DNA of 64,000 nt from Symsagittifera roscoffensis. Lineage: Eukaryota; Xenacoelomorpha; Acoela; Convolutidae. The notes below the pieces were generated by a model. It was not told where the DNA came from and searched no databases. It saw only the letters and a list, made by a program, of their open reading frames with translations. Of this stretch, positions 26,601 to 34,800 are shown in pieces. The translations under genes were made by a program, and so were the position numbers. Location of the stretch: assembly GCF_963678635.1 (NCBI RefSeq), contig NC_087063.1, positions 73,307,617-73,371,616 of the forward strand, written 5' to 3'. The first letter of the stretch is position 1. Each line of letters starts with the position of its first letter.

Positions 26601-28169
26601 CTAAAACTTAAAAGTTTTTGTTTCGCACAACTTTCAGGCAATACTATGGCCTTGATAACCTGAAAAAGCTCAATTTATTAAGATCTACGGTTATGAGAAT
26701 GTCAGTAGCAAAAACTGACACAACTTTAAAAACGCGAAAAAAAAACAATAATTTCTTTGAATATTTTGCTCGTTTTGTGGTACATTTTTACCTTGCGGAA
26801 CGAATTTTTTGGGCTAATCAAACTGCAGGTGTCTATCTGTGTCTTTTTATGCAGCTCAATATTTTTCAGGATCTGGGGCGTGTCTCCAGGACATTGGAGG
26901 TGGAGGTGGAGGGCTGACTGGGGCAGGCATCTTCCTGATCATTTACTTCGTCTCCATAGCCATATACCTCATAGCCGGAATATGCTACAAGGTAGCACAA
27001 ACACTTCTTATGCAATAAATAACTGGGTCAAACTCAATTGAGAAGGTCAAAAACTCAACCTCATATGATATCATTATATTCAGCCAAAAAGGCCACCATA
27101 GGATTTTATTAATGCTTTTTACTTGCAAATATTTGTTCTGAAAAAAAATTAAGAATGAAAAAAATATGATGTTAGATTATCGGCGCAAACCCTAGTAACA
27201 CAAAAATATTATTTTGTTGGAGGGGGGGGGGGGGTTCATTTTACAAATGCTGCTGATCATACAAAAAAGACAAATGGCTACAAAAAAACTGCAAATCGAT
27301 CAGCGAGGTTTATTTTTCTCTGTGCATTGGTGCACGTAAACCAGAGCTTTTTCATTTCCTCCGATCACCAACTAGACAGTCTAAAGACACAATTGAAATT
27401 GACCTTTGAGATAGTCTGTACAATACTTGAGGTTAATGTGACATCACTACATGACGTCATGCATTCTTATGCTATATTAGATTACATAATTAGCCTTGTT
27501 AATGAAATGAAGTTCATACATTTATATTTATTTAACTATGTAAATATTGATGGTAATTAATACCAACCAGAGGAGATATATACCGAGCTACTAATCAATT
27601 GGGTAGACTTGAAGAGAATAAAATATTAGAATCATGCTCTAACTTGCGCCGATCGACTAGCGATATTCCAGAAGTAGAATCATCCCACTCCTATCACCAT
27701 GTGATATAGTGTCCCTTCGGATGGCTGTGGACAGCTATATCGTCGTTTAATGATAATGTTGTAAGCTGTTCGAATATTAATTAGCGCTACTGGCTATCGA
27801 TTGTTATTGATTGTTTCCATAATTTATATGTCTCGAGCGGTTAAGACTTATCTTGCTTTTAAGGACGCAGGATTCGGTTCTTAACTTCTGGAATATCGCT
27901 AGTCGATCGGCGCAAGTTAGAGCATGATTCTAATATTTTATTCTCTTCAAGTCTACCCAATTGATTAGTAGCTCGGTATATATCTCCTCTGGTTGGTATT
28001 AATTTGTTTGTATCTTGTGTAGGCGTTGTACAAGGGAGCTAGAGGGATGGAGATGATTCCGAACACTGAATTCTGGATGATGGTGCCAGGTCTGATCAGA
28101 GACGGGTGTCTCTTCATCTACAGATGGATCGCCGGCAAAACATACAAAAAGAGCTTCGATGCAGTGTGA
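2438..28169 (+). CDS. MRH-domain, M6PR-like single-pass membrane protein (5' incomplete)
   Basis: Five exons: 2438-2601, 11341-11406, 21789-21915, 26870-26991 and 28023-28169 (stop TGA). All junctions are GT-AG and the phases agree throughout. The lumenal part shows an MRH domain: a CG...AC...ACQQ block, a TVTYKG strand, IKRGINITYTCD, and an ELEVDTYYYPF strand closed by GSGAC. A Gly-rich linker and a ~22-residue hydrophobic segment (GIFLIIYFVSIAIYLIAG) follow. The cytosolic tail has ARGMEMIPNTEFW...PGLIRDG, the pattern shared by cation-dependent mannose-6-phosphate receptors and ATG27-like proteins. By family, such proteins cycle between Golgi and endosomes and carry cargo with mannose-6-phosphate or related glycans. 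Q, R, E and Y candidates for sugar contact are present, but this is inference. The usual Cys after the Y-x-G strand is absent. Signal peptide and N-terminal exons were not found. An in-frame TGA at 2479-2481 leaves open an error, a mutated allele or a mis-set exon boundary. Confidence 0.78.
2602..3059. other. Intron sequence, nothing recognised
   Basis: AT-rich first part of the long intron after exon a. I see no repeat landmark or open exon in it. Confidence 0.4.
3060..3475. mobile_element. MITE-like copy, AAGAGTAATGAACG family
   Basis: It starts with an AAGAGTAATTAACG terminal repeat after a GGACAGTTAG block. It contains GAAAACTGGATCAACAGG, CGCTGGGAAATC, a GTCGATCACATTTTCGTGACG block and CTTCCTTTTAACAAAGG, and ends near the family's ATATAAGAGTACTC motif. 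The 3' terminal repeat is damaged. Confidence 0.6.
4309..5702 (+). mobile_element. Decayed LINE, tandem copy 1: ORF1-like and endonuclease remnant
   Basis: Unit 1 of a 1.39-kb tandem duplication. An open stretch at 4585-4890 reads as the end of a LINE ORF1-type RNA-binding protein: RRPILVRV, then KSFESPVFIKNLYPPL and KKEILAK. Further on, in broken frames, ILDLIISHVDSL followed by ISDHFTVN matches the C-terminal motif of LINE AP-endonucleases (LDL...SDH). Several stops and frameshifts make it non-functional. The clade looks CR1-like, but this is uncertain. Confidence 0.75.
5703..7085 (+). mobile_element. Decayed LINE, tandem copy 2
   Basis: Nearly the same sequence as the preceding 1.39-kb unit (offset 1394 bp), with scattered substitutions and small indels. 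The ORF1-like part is open at 5980-6264 but stops a few codons earlier than in copy 1. The endonuclease part again ends in an ISDHFTVN-like motif. The sequence differences between copies lie mostly outside conserved positions and both copies are dead, as expected for duplication of an already broken element or neutral drift afterwards. Confidence 0.75.
7086..9140 (+). mobile_element. Decayed LINE reverse-transcriptase region
   Basis: It continues the LINE downstream of the duplicated front part. Recognisable RT pieces in order are DEIPSFVLKEGAKVL with LLSIFNKY (7610-7706), KNKSTVTQMLVYLDAVY near 7900-7950, a DYMTNLGAIVPQNLNWKHH block at 8402-8460, LLFGLVSANN near 8578, and an SLQRTDLLLHWKIVN block near 8730. 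The catalytic YADD box is not legible and the reading frame breaks many times. It is a fossil RT lying in the first intron of the MRH gene. Confidence 0.75.
9141..9534. repeat. Relic related to the adjacent satellite monomer
   Basis: Near 9437 and 9527 it contains AATAATCATCGGAATG followed by GGTC-like and ATATCA-like words. The same words occur in the satellite monomer and, on the opposite strand, in dispersed copies near 29460, 57600 and 58200. Confidence 0.4.
9535..10510. repeat. Satellite array, ~194-bp monomer, five units
   Basis: Five head-to-tail units; the GGCCAGGTGATATATCA box recurs near 9540, 9739, 9931, 10128 and 10324, giving a spacing of about 192-196 bp. Each monomer carries TTGCCCCAGTGTCGAGAAAAA, a run like GATTTTTACTCTGATTTACC, and GCGAGCAGGCTTACAA. 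Where monomers join, ATATCACCTG and CAGGTGATAT form a perfect 10-bp inverted repeat around a 7-base loop in most units. Units are very similar to each other, so the array is young or homogenised. It lies in the first intron of the MRH gene. Confidence 0.88.
10720..10995. repeat. Dispersed repeat, partner of 23080-23360
   Basis: It shares a ~170-bp block with 23180-23360: AAATGAAATGTTATT, a TGAAATAAATTA word, a CGAAGTAT/CGGAGTAT-ACAAAA word and TATTGTAATA-ATCACC in the same order. Nothing else is known of it. Confidence 0.5.
11341..11406 (+). CDS. MRH gene exon b
   Basis: A 66-nt phase-0 exon between TTTTTAG and GTATGT. It encodes ICNTTQDNEPKPTVTYKG and ends VASG. The TVTYKG strand is a conserved MRH position, but the Cys that normally follows within about ten residues is missing, while an extra Cys sits at the start. 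Confidence 0.75.
11407..12974. repeat. Intron with one dispersed repeat relic (about 11860-12330)
   Basis: The part around 12055-12250 shares CATAACTTTACGAAAAAT-ATCACAG and GGGCAACAATA-like words with 39720-39880, and more loosely with 26390-26470 and 31020-31100. The rest shows nothing I recognise. Confidence 0.4.
12975..13302. mobile_element. Older hAT-type MITE
   Basis: It ends in CGCCCCTG, begins with a worn CAGGGCAAG and shares internal words with the intact element at 36828-37218, including GGTCGGTCGGCC and the GC-rich stretch before the right end. The flanking 8-mers do not match, so no target duplication survives. It is locally GC-rich in an AT-rich setting. Confidence 0.65.
14035..14120 (+). 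mobile_element. tRNA-like SINE head, plus strand
   Basis: TGGCCTGAAGGTAAAGCAG (A-box-like) and GGGATTCGAGTCGTGGCC (B-box-like) are spaced as in a tRNA, but the cloverleaf is not complete. Confidence 0.5.
14150..14800. repeat. Diverged tandem repeats, ~130-190 bp unit
   Basis: A unit with a poly-T-TCGGTTCA word, TTTCAGCTCAAAGATTGTTGG, GTTGCCACATCAC, and TGTAGTTGCATGTGCAA followed by TTGTTCATTCTA recurs about five times with indels. The array runs directly into the 2.17-kb duplication. Confidence 0.6.
14821..16991. repeat. 2.17-kb tandem duplication, unit 1
   Basis: It starts at GCCTGGAATGAACTTCTATC and repeats with an offset of 2171 bp. It contains three 21-bp direct repeats of AATGGGTTTCAACCAAGTAA (15609-15670), a copy of the ~450-bp tRNA-core repeat (16310-16740) and GAGGCGAAG/CTTCGCCTC inverted words. 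Its longest open stretch (15417-15677) reads through the short repeats and resembles no protein I know, so I do not call a gene. Confidence 0.85.
16992..19161. repeat. 2.17-kb tandem duplication, unit 2
   Basis: Very similar to unit 1 across its whole length, with small substitutions and indels. A third start of the unit (GCCTACAATGAACTTCTATCG) appears at 19162 and breaks off after about 20 bp, which marks the duplication junction. Confidence 0.85.
19620..19995. mobile_element. MITE-like copy, AAGAGTAATGAACG family, 3' end missing
   Basis: The left terminal repeat is slightly altered (AGGAGTAATGAACG). Internal landmarks are AAAACTGGATCAGTACATG, CGCTGAGAAATCTG, GAAGTCGATCACGTTTTTCG and CTTCCTTTTAACTAAG. 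It breaks off after the GAGCACGAAAAAT block. Confidence 0.65.
20275..20691. mobile_element. Best-preserved MITE-like copy, 14-bp perfect TIRs
   Basis: It begins AAGAGTAATGAACG and ends CGTTCATTACTCTT, exact reverse complements, 417 bp apart end to end. Just inside the right end is a CTATAAAAGAGTACTCAC word with a TATA-like core and the palindrome GAGTACTC, conserved across copies. There is no coding capacity. Related copies stand near 3060, 19620, 23460, 24543, 30395, 33690, 42455, 48700, 49873, 50052 and 50453. Confidence 0.7.
20760..21205. repeat. Dispersed repeat, partner of 38620-38975
   Basis: It shares GCACCAAATACAAA/GACACCAAATACAAA, CTGAAGGCATC, AATGCATCAACTGTGT and GTGGCACCAATATTCGCGA-like blocks in the same order with the second copy. 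Both copies begin near an ACACAGAGGCG or CACGGTAGA inverted word. Confidence 0.6.
21789..21915 (+). CDS. MRH gene exon c
   Basis: Acceptor TTTACAG, donor ACAG|GTAAAAG; phase 0 to phase 1. It encodes IKRGINITYTCDQST and ELEVDTYYYPFAVTG. The Arg before the strand, the Glu and the following Tyr are at the places where MRH lectins contact the sugar; that assignment is inferred from spacing only. Confidence 0.8.
21916..25002. other. Intron with scattered repeat relics
   Basis: 23080-23360 is the partner of 10720-10995. 23460-23675 and 24543-24715 are truncated copies of the AAGAGTAATGAACG family. A tRNA-like word pair (TAGCGTTAGCTTAAGTC, GAGTTCGAATTTC) sits near 24283-24355. No exon of BBS1 or another gene was recognised on either strand. 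Confidence 0.4.
25590..25915. repeat. ~450-bp dispersed repeat with tRNA-like core, shortened copy
   Basis: It has TAACATGCCTCAATTTATA, the GTTCGAAGCC word and a perfect terminal hairpin ACACAAGC-TTT-GCTTGTGT (25897-25915). It matches the copies near 1220, 16310 and 18475 with an internal deletion. Confidence 0.6.
26870..26991 (+). CDS. MRH gene exon d, last MRH Cys and transmembrane segment
   Basis: Acceptor TTTTTCAG, donor AAG|GTAGCA; phase 1 to phase 0. It encodes SGACLQDIGGGGGGLTGAG and then the hydrophobic IFLIIYFVSIAIYLIAG. A short CYK then starts the cytosolic side. The Gly run between domain and membrane is longer than usual for this family. Confidence 0.85.
27222..27234. repeat. Poly-G run of 13
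   Basis: A G homopolymer in intron sequence; length may be unreliable from sequencing. Confidence 0.9.
27555..28004. mobile_element. Inverted-repeat element: perfect 121-bp arms around a tRNA-like centre
   Basis: Arms 27555-27675 and 27884-28004 are exact reverse complements as far as I can read, separated by 208 bp. Outer ends are AATTAATACC / GGTATTAATT. The spacer carries, on the plus strand, a tRNA-Leu/Ser-like head: TCTCGAGCGGTTAAGAC as A box (near 27830) and a GCAGGATTCGGTTC B-box-like word (near 27868), running directly into the right arm. This can be read as a plus-strand SINE (head plus right-arm body) with its body duplicated in inverted orientation on the left. The right arm ends 18 bp before the last exon of the MRH gene. 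Confidence 0.85.
28023..28169 (+). CDS. MRH gene last exon, cytosolic tail and stop
   Basis: Acceptor TTGTGTAG. It encodes ALYKGARGMEMIPNTEFWM, a PGLIRDGCLFIYRW segment, and ends KKSFDAV with TGA. The R-G-x-E-x-I-P-x-x-x-F-W pattern followed by P-x-L-x-x-D-G is the hallmark of M6PR/ATG27-type tails. I see no clear acidic-dileucine sorting motif. Confidence 0.88.
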   Translation, partial: ALYKGARGMEMIPNTEFWMMVPGLIRDGCLFIYRWIAGKTYKKSFDAV

Positions 28170-28267
28170 GTGTCAGCGGACATTTTAAAGCCAGCAACAT
28201 TTTACAACAACCAAACCTTAGTCACGAAATCGGACTAACTCTAATTCTATTTAATACATCCAACTTT

Positions 28268-28273
28268 AATAAA
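28268..28273 (+). promoter_or_regulatory. Poly(A) signal AATAAA of the MRH gene
   Basis: Canonical hexamer about 100 bp after the TGA stop, consistent with a short 3' UTR. Confidence 0.6.
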
Positions 28274-28774
28274 CCTGAATATTTTTGAAAATTTGAGTTA
28301 TTATTATTTTATGAATTTACAGTACTTGATAACTAGGGCGCGGAAATAACTAGTTGTTTACTTTTTCGGTTCATAATGAAAGTCAAAAAAGTAGGCACCA
28401 AACAGAATTTAGCCTGAATTTGCCCTGAAAAACATCAAAAACGTTCGCAGAACCCCAAACTGGATTTTGTGATGAAAATTCATGCCAAACTCCTTCGTAC
28501 AAAAGTAACATCATGTGGAATCGAAAGGTTTTTTAGTATTCTGAAGCAAAACTAGATAACTGTCCGACAAATCTGAGTGAAAACGTACAAAACTGTGAAA
28601 ACGTACAAAATTTATGCGTTTATAAAATGAAAATCGAAGCTTTCTGCACTTACTTTTATTTGTTATTCATAAGCCACCAGAGAATTTAAAAGAGTACTTT
28701 TTACGACCTAAGTTTTTCCCAACATGATCCATGCCATTAAAAGACAATGAGGTAACTAATGAGATTTTCCTTAC

Positions 28775-28881
28775 TTTTTGGCGGCGTAAACCTTGGCGTC
28801 CCTGCATAAGATAGTGATTCTGTAGTTTATGTCGTGTTCGCCAGCTGCGTCTAAGCTCACGGGCACAGCAGGCACAGAAAA
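28775..28881 (-). CDS. BBS1: BBS1 exon 8 (last one seen)
   Basis: Acceptor ATTTCAG, donor AAA|GTAAGG in phase 2. Encodes FSVPAVPVSLDAAGEHDINY and CRDAKVYAAK, a propeller blade. Confidence 0.9.
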
Positions 28882-31800
28882 CTGAAATGGGCAACTTCTG
28901 ATTTGCGCGTAGACTCAAATTTGTAAATAAACATGACTAGCTCTGACTGTAAAAAAAAAACTGTCTCTAAAAATTTTCTCATAGCTTTTTGGGCTCTTTT
29001 CACTCTCCCTTTTTCAAAATTTTCTTAATTTTGCAACTGTTTTGGGTTATTATGACTAAAAGTTTTTAGAAAAGTTGCTTCGTACCTTGGTGAGTACTTT
29101 AAACGCCTCTGTGTCTAGTATGATGAGTTGCTGGCTCTCAGTGCCCAAAACAATGCAACTGATCGCATCATCCTCCGTCTGGTTCTTCTTCATCGAAGTC
29201 ACACACGTGACCACATTCTACAAACAGAGTAAACAAAAAATAAAACAAAGCAAGGATAGCCAATTGCTGTGCAGATGGCACAGATTTCTCCGACCACGGT
29301 AATTTAAGTCAAGTAAAAACAACGATCATTTTTCCACTGTTTCTCTAGGCGGTGTTATGCGTGTGTGTAATGACATAATAATCAGGCATATTTATTAAAT
29401 AACAGCTACAAAAAAGTTATCATTAGAAGCGAAAGATAGTAGCGTTATATAGGAAAGTCGTTTCTCTCACTAATTCCTGAGAGCAAGTTAGTCTGAAAAA
29501 ATTGAAAATTCAGGCCAATTTTTCTCGACACTAGGAAAAAATTTTAAAAGTTTTAATTTAAATCCGCATCACGAATACGATGGCTTTCATATGATGACAA
29601 CACAGTATTATCCCTATTAACTTTCCTTGAGGTAAAAAATGAAATGAAAAAACAAAACCAAACTACGCCATAATTCCTTCGCCATGGTCAGAACAATAAG
29701 AATTACCGGATGCAAAGAAAGCTACACCGAGATGAGATAAAACTGGAAAAAAAAATCGTTTTTTTTTCGAAGTTTTTAATACTTGTTCGTGTGACCCAAA
29801 AAAAAACAAAAACGTGTGCGCAAATAATTTTTTTTTGCAAAAGTGAGTAGGCTTTTTAGAAAAAAAATATGAAGTCGCCGATTTAGATTTTTTTCAAAGC
29901 TGCACTGAAAGTTTAAGCTGACCATAATTGGCTTGAGCTTATCGCAAAACAGGCATTTGAGCCGAAACGCTGTTTTCGAGCACTTATAACGAAATAATCG
30001 CCAAAAAATTGCGTTTTTTAAATTTTGTAACGCTCCTAAAAAACTTGATTTGTTATGAAACCAGGTAAAAGCATTCAAATTCTACTTCAGTTGAAACTGG
30101 ATTTTGTATAACTTAGAGCAATTTTTCGATGCTAATCTCTTTTCCGAATTCAAATCACGATTAAAATTTACTTGACCGCAAATCTTAAAACGAACAAAAA
30201 CACCCTACGCCAGAATTTTCACCCAAAGTTTCGAGAGCAGTCTTAACAACATCTGGTTGCTATATGTATAACCCCGCAAAATACCAACAGTAAATTTTTT
30301 GTCCGTTTGTAGCGATGGGGAGATATAGGCTTAGTGACAGTAGGCTTAGAATAGGTATTTACGATTTTATTCCGCTACCTTTCTCTTTGCTAACATAACC
30401 AACAGACAGTTTGAAAAAGAGTTACGGAACGCAAGTAAACAAAAAAAGCTAAATTGTTTTTGGAAAGAAAAATGCAACTTTTAAATTTAAAGAAAAGTTT
30501 TGAGTTTCAAAGAATTTCAAGGTAATTTTTTTATTTCGCTGGAAAACCTGAAAATTAGCAGTCAATCACGTTTTTCGGGACCTGTACAGTTTTGTTGTTC
30601 AATAGCGGAGTTTGACTTCCTTTTAGAAGAAATGAGCTGAACTTAAAAATAAATCAGGAATCAAACCACGAAAAATCAAAATTAAACATGAATAATTTTT
30701 AAAACTGTTTGAAACAAAAAACAAGGCAAAATCCTAACGACGTATATAAGAGTCTTCATTGCGTTCATCGACTCTTAACAACAAAGAAAACAGACTTTTT
30801 CAGATTTAATATAAGAGCTTTACAAAAAAAATACAATTTTTCGGTCAGAAAAATTCAAATTAGAAGGAAAATTTTTTTGCTCAACAAGCTTGCCGCAGTT
30901 CGATTCGGATTCAGAATTTCATTCCTTTGATTTTTAAATTTATTCGCCCGCTAAGTATAATAGTTGGGTGCAAAAAATTGCACAATTTAATCCACCTAGC
31001 TGACAAATTTCCAACAGTTCACGAAAAATGATCACAGGTTAATTTTTTTACATTTGAAAGCAGAGCGTCGATATCTTCAAAAAGATATGAAAATATCCCT
31101 TAAAAATTAATATTTGTAAAAATACATGACATATTTATTAATCGACGACTTCTGACAAGTATTTGTGGAAACTGAACTACCATGAAACAAAAACGCCCAA
31201 ATTCAAAACTCGTGGGCGATACAGTGGTCGGAACAATAAATCGATGAAAACAGTGTAAATAATGTAATCCATGAAAAGTATGACACGCAATGAGATGAAT
31301 ATACAACAAATTATACTACGCACTTGTCTGGTGAGAGGAGAAACCTTGTGCAGGTTGACGAAGTTGTTCATCACTTCCGGATTAGTCATCATGATCAGTC
31401 TGAACAAACAAACACCAATCAACCATTTATGAGAAACTTAGACTTTATAAGACTTATAAATAAGACTTTATGTGGAGGTCGAAAAAAAAACTATAAATAA
31501 GGTTTGAAAAATGTCCAGAAATTCAGTTTTTAAATGTATTTCAGTAATTTTTTATCCACTAGTACTCGTTTCTGATTGAATTTGATGAAATAGCAGAAAA
31601 AGACATACTTCTGTGATTTGGTGGACAGAGGGATGTCTGAGTTCTGGGGATCCAGTCGCAGTGCTTCTAGTCTGTCTCGCAACATGGAAGGCGTAATCTG
31701 TCCCTAAACCACACTCTCAATTCAAGCTCATCATTAAAAAATATTTAACGTATATTTTGCGCCCATTACACGATTATAACAAAATTGTTTTCGAGAGTGG

Positions 31801-34800
31801 AAGCAACTCTCAACTCAAACCCATTCCAAACATTTACTCTTTCAAAATTATCAAGACTATTGATATTTAAACTTCATTAATTCAAAATCAAAATCTCACA
31901 GAATAGAACACTAATACATTTCACTTACTTTTCTAAATCGAGAACACTATTTCGAAAAGAAAAAGAAGGTCTATTAAACATTCAATCATAGATACATACA
32001 CACAAGCCAACGTACCTTTTCAGCCATCTCCTATAGCAAAAGACTTTTCAATTTATACGGATAACGTTCATTACAAATTTCTTTTCCACATCATCAGAAC
32101 TGAAAAATAATTCTGATCTTGTTAACTACCGCCAATTGCAAAAAAGGGGTAATTAGTTTCAAAGTGCAAAATTAGTGGCTAGCAGACAATTGAAAAAAAG
32201 CCTGCCAATTAAGTCACTGAAACAGAAAAATGATTGAACTGTTCCTGTGAACTTTTTTTCAACTTTTGATTTCCGCGTTCATTACGAAATGTGTTTTGCA
32301 CGTCTAATAAATTAAAAATCCAGGTGCGGGGCTGAAGAAATTATACAGTTGATCCAATAACACAATCCATGGAAACGATGATACGCAATGAAATGAAGTG
32401 CAACAAATTTTCATTTTCAAAGGAAAAAGTCTTTCACCTTCAAATTTTAAATTATAATTATCTTTTATGATCAAATTATTTCTGATCAAATTAACCCAAT
32501 TTAAGAAAATAAGTTACATTTGTATACCACTGGGAAATCAAGAAATTAAAGTTCAATTTTGAACGAGATGTCAATCAGGTTTCTTCGCGCAATTTTTATT
32601 TTGCGCCAATTTCGGTAATTTAAAAAGTTGCCTACCATTTAACGAACGAATTTGAAGGGAGCTTGAAAAACCTTGAAGTCAAACTCCGAAAAAAAATATT
32701 TGAGCGAGGACAACTAGTGCTGATATAAATTATCTGGACAAAACAAAAAAAAATTTAAACGCTTCTTTTCAAATTGGGTTGACAGAAATTGACACAAAAA
32801 TGAGGACAAAAATTTCTCAAAAATTTCGCAGAATTAATACGAAGCAATTTATTTTACAAAATTCGAGCCCCAAATGTAAAACCCAAAAACGGGTCACTTA
32901 TGCTTTTTAGTTCATGAAAAATTACACCACAAAAGCTGGGTCAATCAATTGCTGACACAACTATATCAAAGGGAGCCTATTATGAAGCCCAACAATATTG
33001 GGTATAATCTCCCAAATTTGAAGGGTATAATCTCCAAGGCTATGATCTGCAAAAACTTCTGCAAGCGTTTAAAAATTGTATTCCTAAGAAATTTAAATAA
33101 AAAACGACAATTTTTGGCTATCAAATGAAAAAACCTTCATCATCTTCTAAATCGACATAATCAATTAAAATTTCGATTGCTACAAAAAGCCATAAATGAC
33201 CCTGTTTCTGGGTAAAACTTTGGGCCCGAACTTTGCAAAATATATTGCACCATATGAAATTGTAAGCAGCTTTAGTCTTTATCACTTTTTGCGTAGTGTC
33301 AACGCTTTTTTTTGATAAAAATCAAGTTTTAATGCGTTTTGTCCGGATCATTTACACAGAGGCGAAGTTTCGGATCGCAAACACCAGCGAGAAAGCGACA
33401 AAAAGCAGGCCTATAAAGCCCAATTTAAAAAAAAACAGAATTATGCCTCGAGCTTGATCTGTAACCAAGAGATTATGAGCGTCTCACGCAATCACCACTC
33501 AGCCACGGACTCTTATTCAATCACAAACACTAGCCACAAAAGGAGCATTGTGATTATAGCAAAAACGCCACCAAATAAATAAAAACTTTTAAAGAACACT
33601 TTTATTTGCGAGTTAGCTTGGAAAAAATAATGTTCGTACTAATACACTTCGCTCGCAACCTCGCTAGTGTAAAACCATACCCTACAAACAGTTGGAAGAG
33701 TCAATAAATGCAACGAAACAAAAAAAAACCGACTCGTTGAAAAAACTTCATTTTCGACTCTCAAAGTAATTATATCCTCAACTGTCTTTGAATTTCAAGG
33801 CGAATTCATGATTGACACTTTTTTGAGGAAATTAACTCAACTTGAGAAAACTGGATCAATCGGTAAAATTTTTTATTCCGCTGGGAAATCCAAAAATTAA
33901 ATTCTACTTTCGAAACGAAGTCAATCACGTTTTTTGCGACCTTTAAACTTTCGATAGTAGTTTACCTTCCTTTTAACAAAGGAAATGAACCGAACTTAAA
34001 AATTAGAAGTCAAACCGCGAAAAGTAAATTTGTGCCTGAACAAATTTTTGAAAAATAAACATAAAAAATGTCTTTTAAAGTGTATAGGGTGTATAAAATA
34101 GTTGAATCATTGTTATAAACATTGCTGCCGGTAGATCGATAGACACAGTATTTGTGGAGTGCCTTACATCTCTGGTGAGATTCCAGTACTGCTGCTCCAC
34201 TTCTGACACAGGCAGTCCCTCTAGAGTGTACTTGTAGAAGGGCCTCATGTTCTTGTACACATACACACTCTGGCCAGACGCCACCACTATCGCTACACAC
34301 ACAAATACATCACTACTAATCGCATTCGATATTTATGAAGGAACTGCTCAAGTTGGGAACTGTTGTCATAAAGTTTTAATGCTGGCACTCGAATACAAAT
34401 CTTTTCCCACAGATATGGAAATAATTGGCATCAAATTTGAAAAACACAAACCCAAAATCATCAAATTCAACAAAAAACAGACCATTGAGCTTTGCTAGGG
34501 TAAGACTCCGATTGTAAAAAAAACTCATGACGACATCTTTTTCGTAGACAATCCTGAACTTCTTCCAGGTTCAAAAAAAAAAGAAACAAAAATCTACGAT
34601 AACCGTTCAAGGCAAAGATCTTGTTTCAAAAAACCTTCTGACCAATGATTAAAATATTCACGAACCGGCTAAACTTTTTCAACTCTTTGGACATAAAAAA
34701 CATTTTAGTGTACCAACCGGGCGTCTTTGGTATGTTATTATCAATATAGAGTGCGCATATTCCAGTGGGGAAATCCAGTATCTGGTTCTCCATCTTGAGA

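Noticed and set aside
27327-27560. 77-codon open frame in the MRH intron
   Set aside because: No splice sites of matching phase, low-complexity composition, and it ends at the start of the inverted-repeat element.
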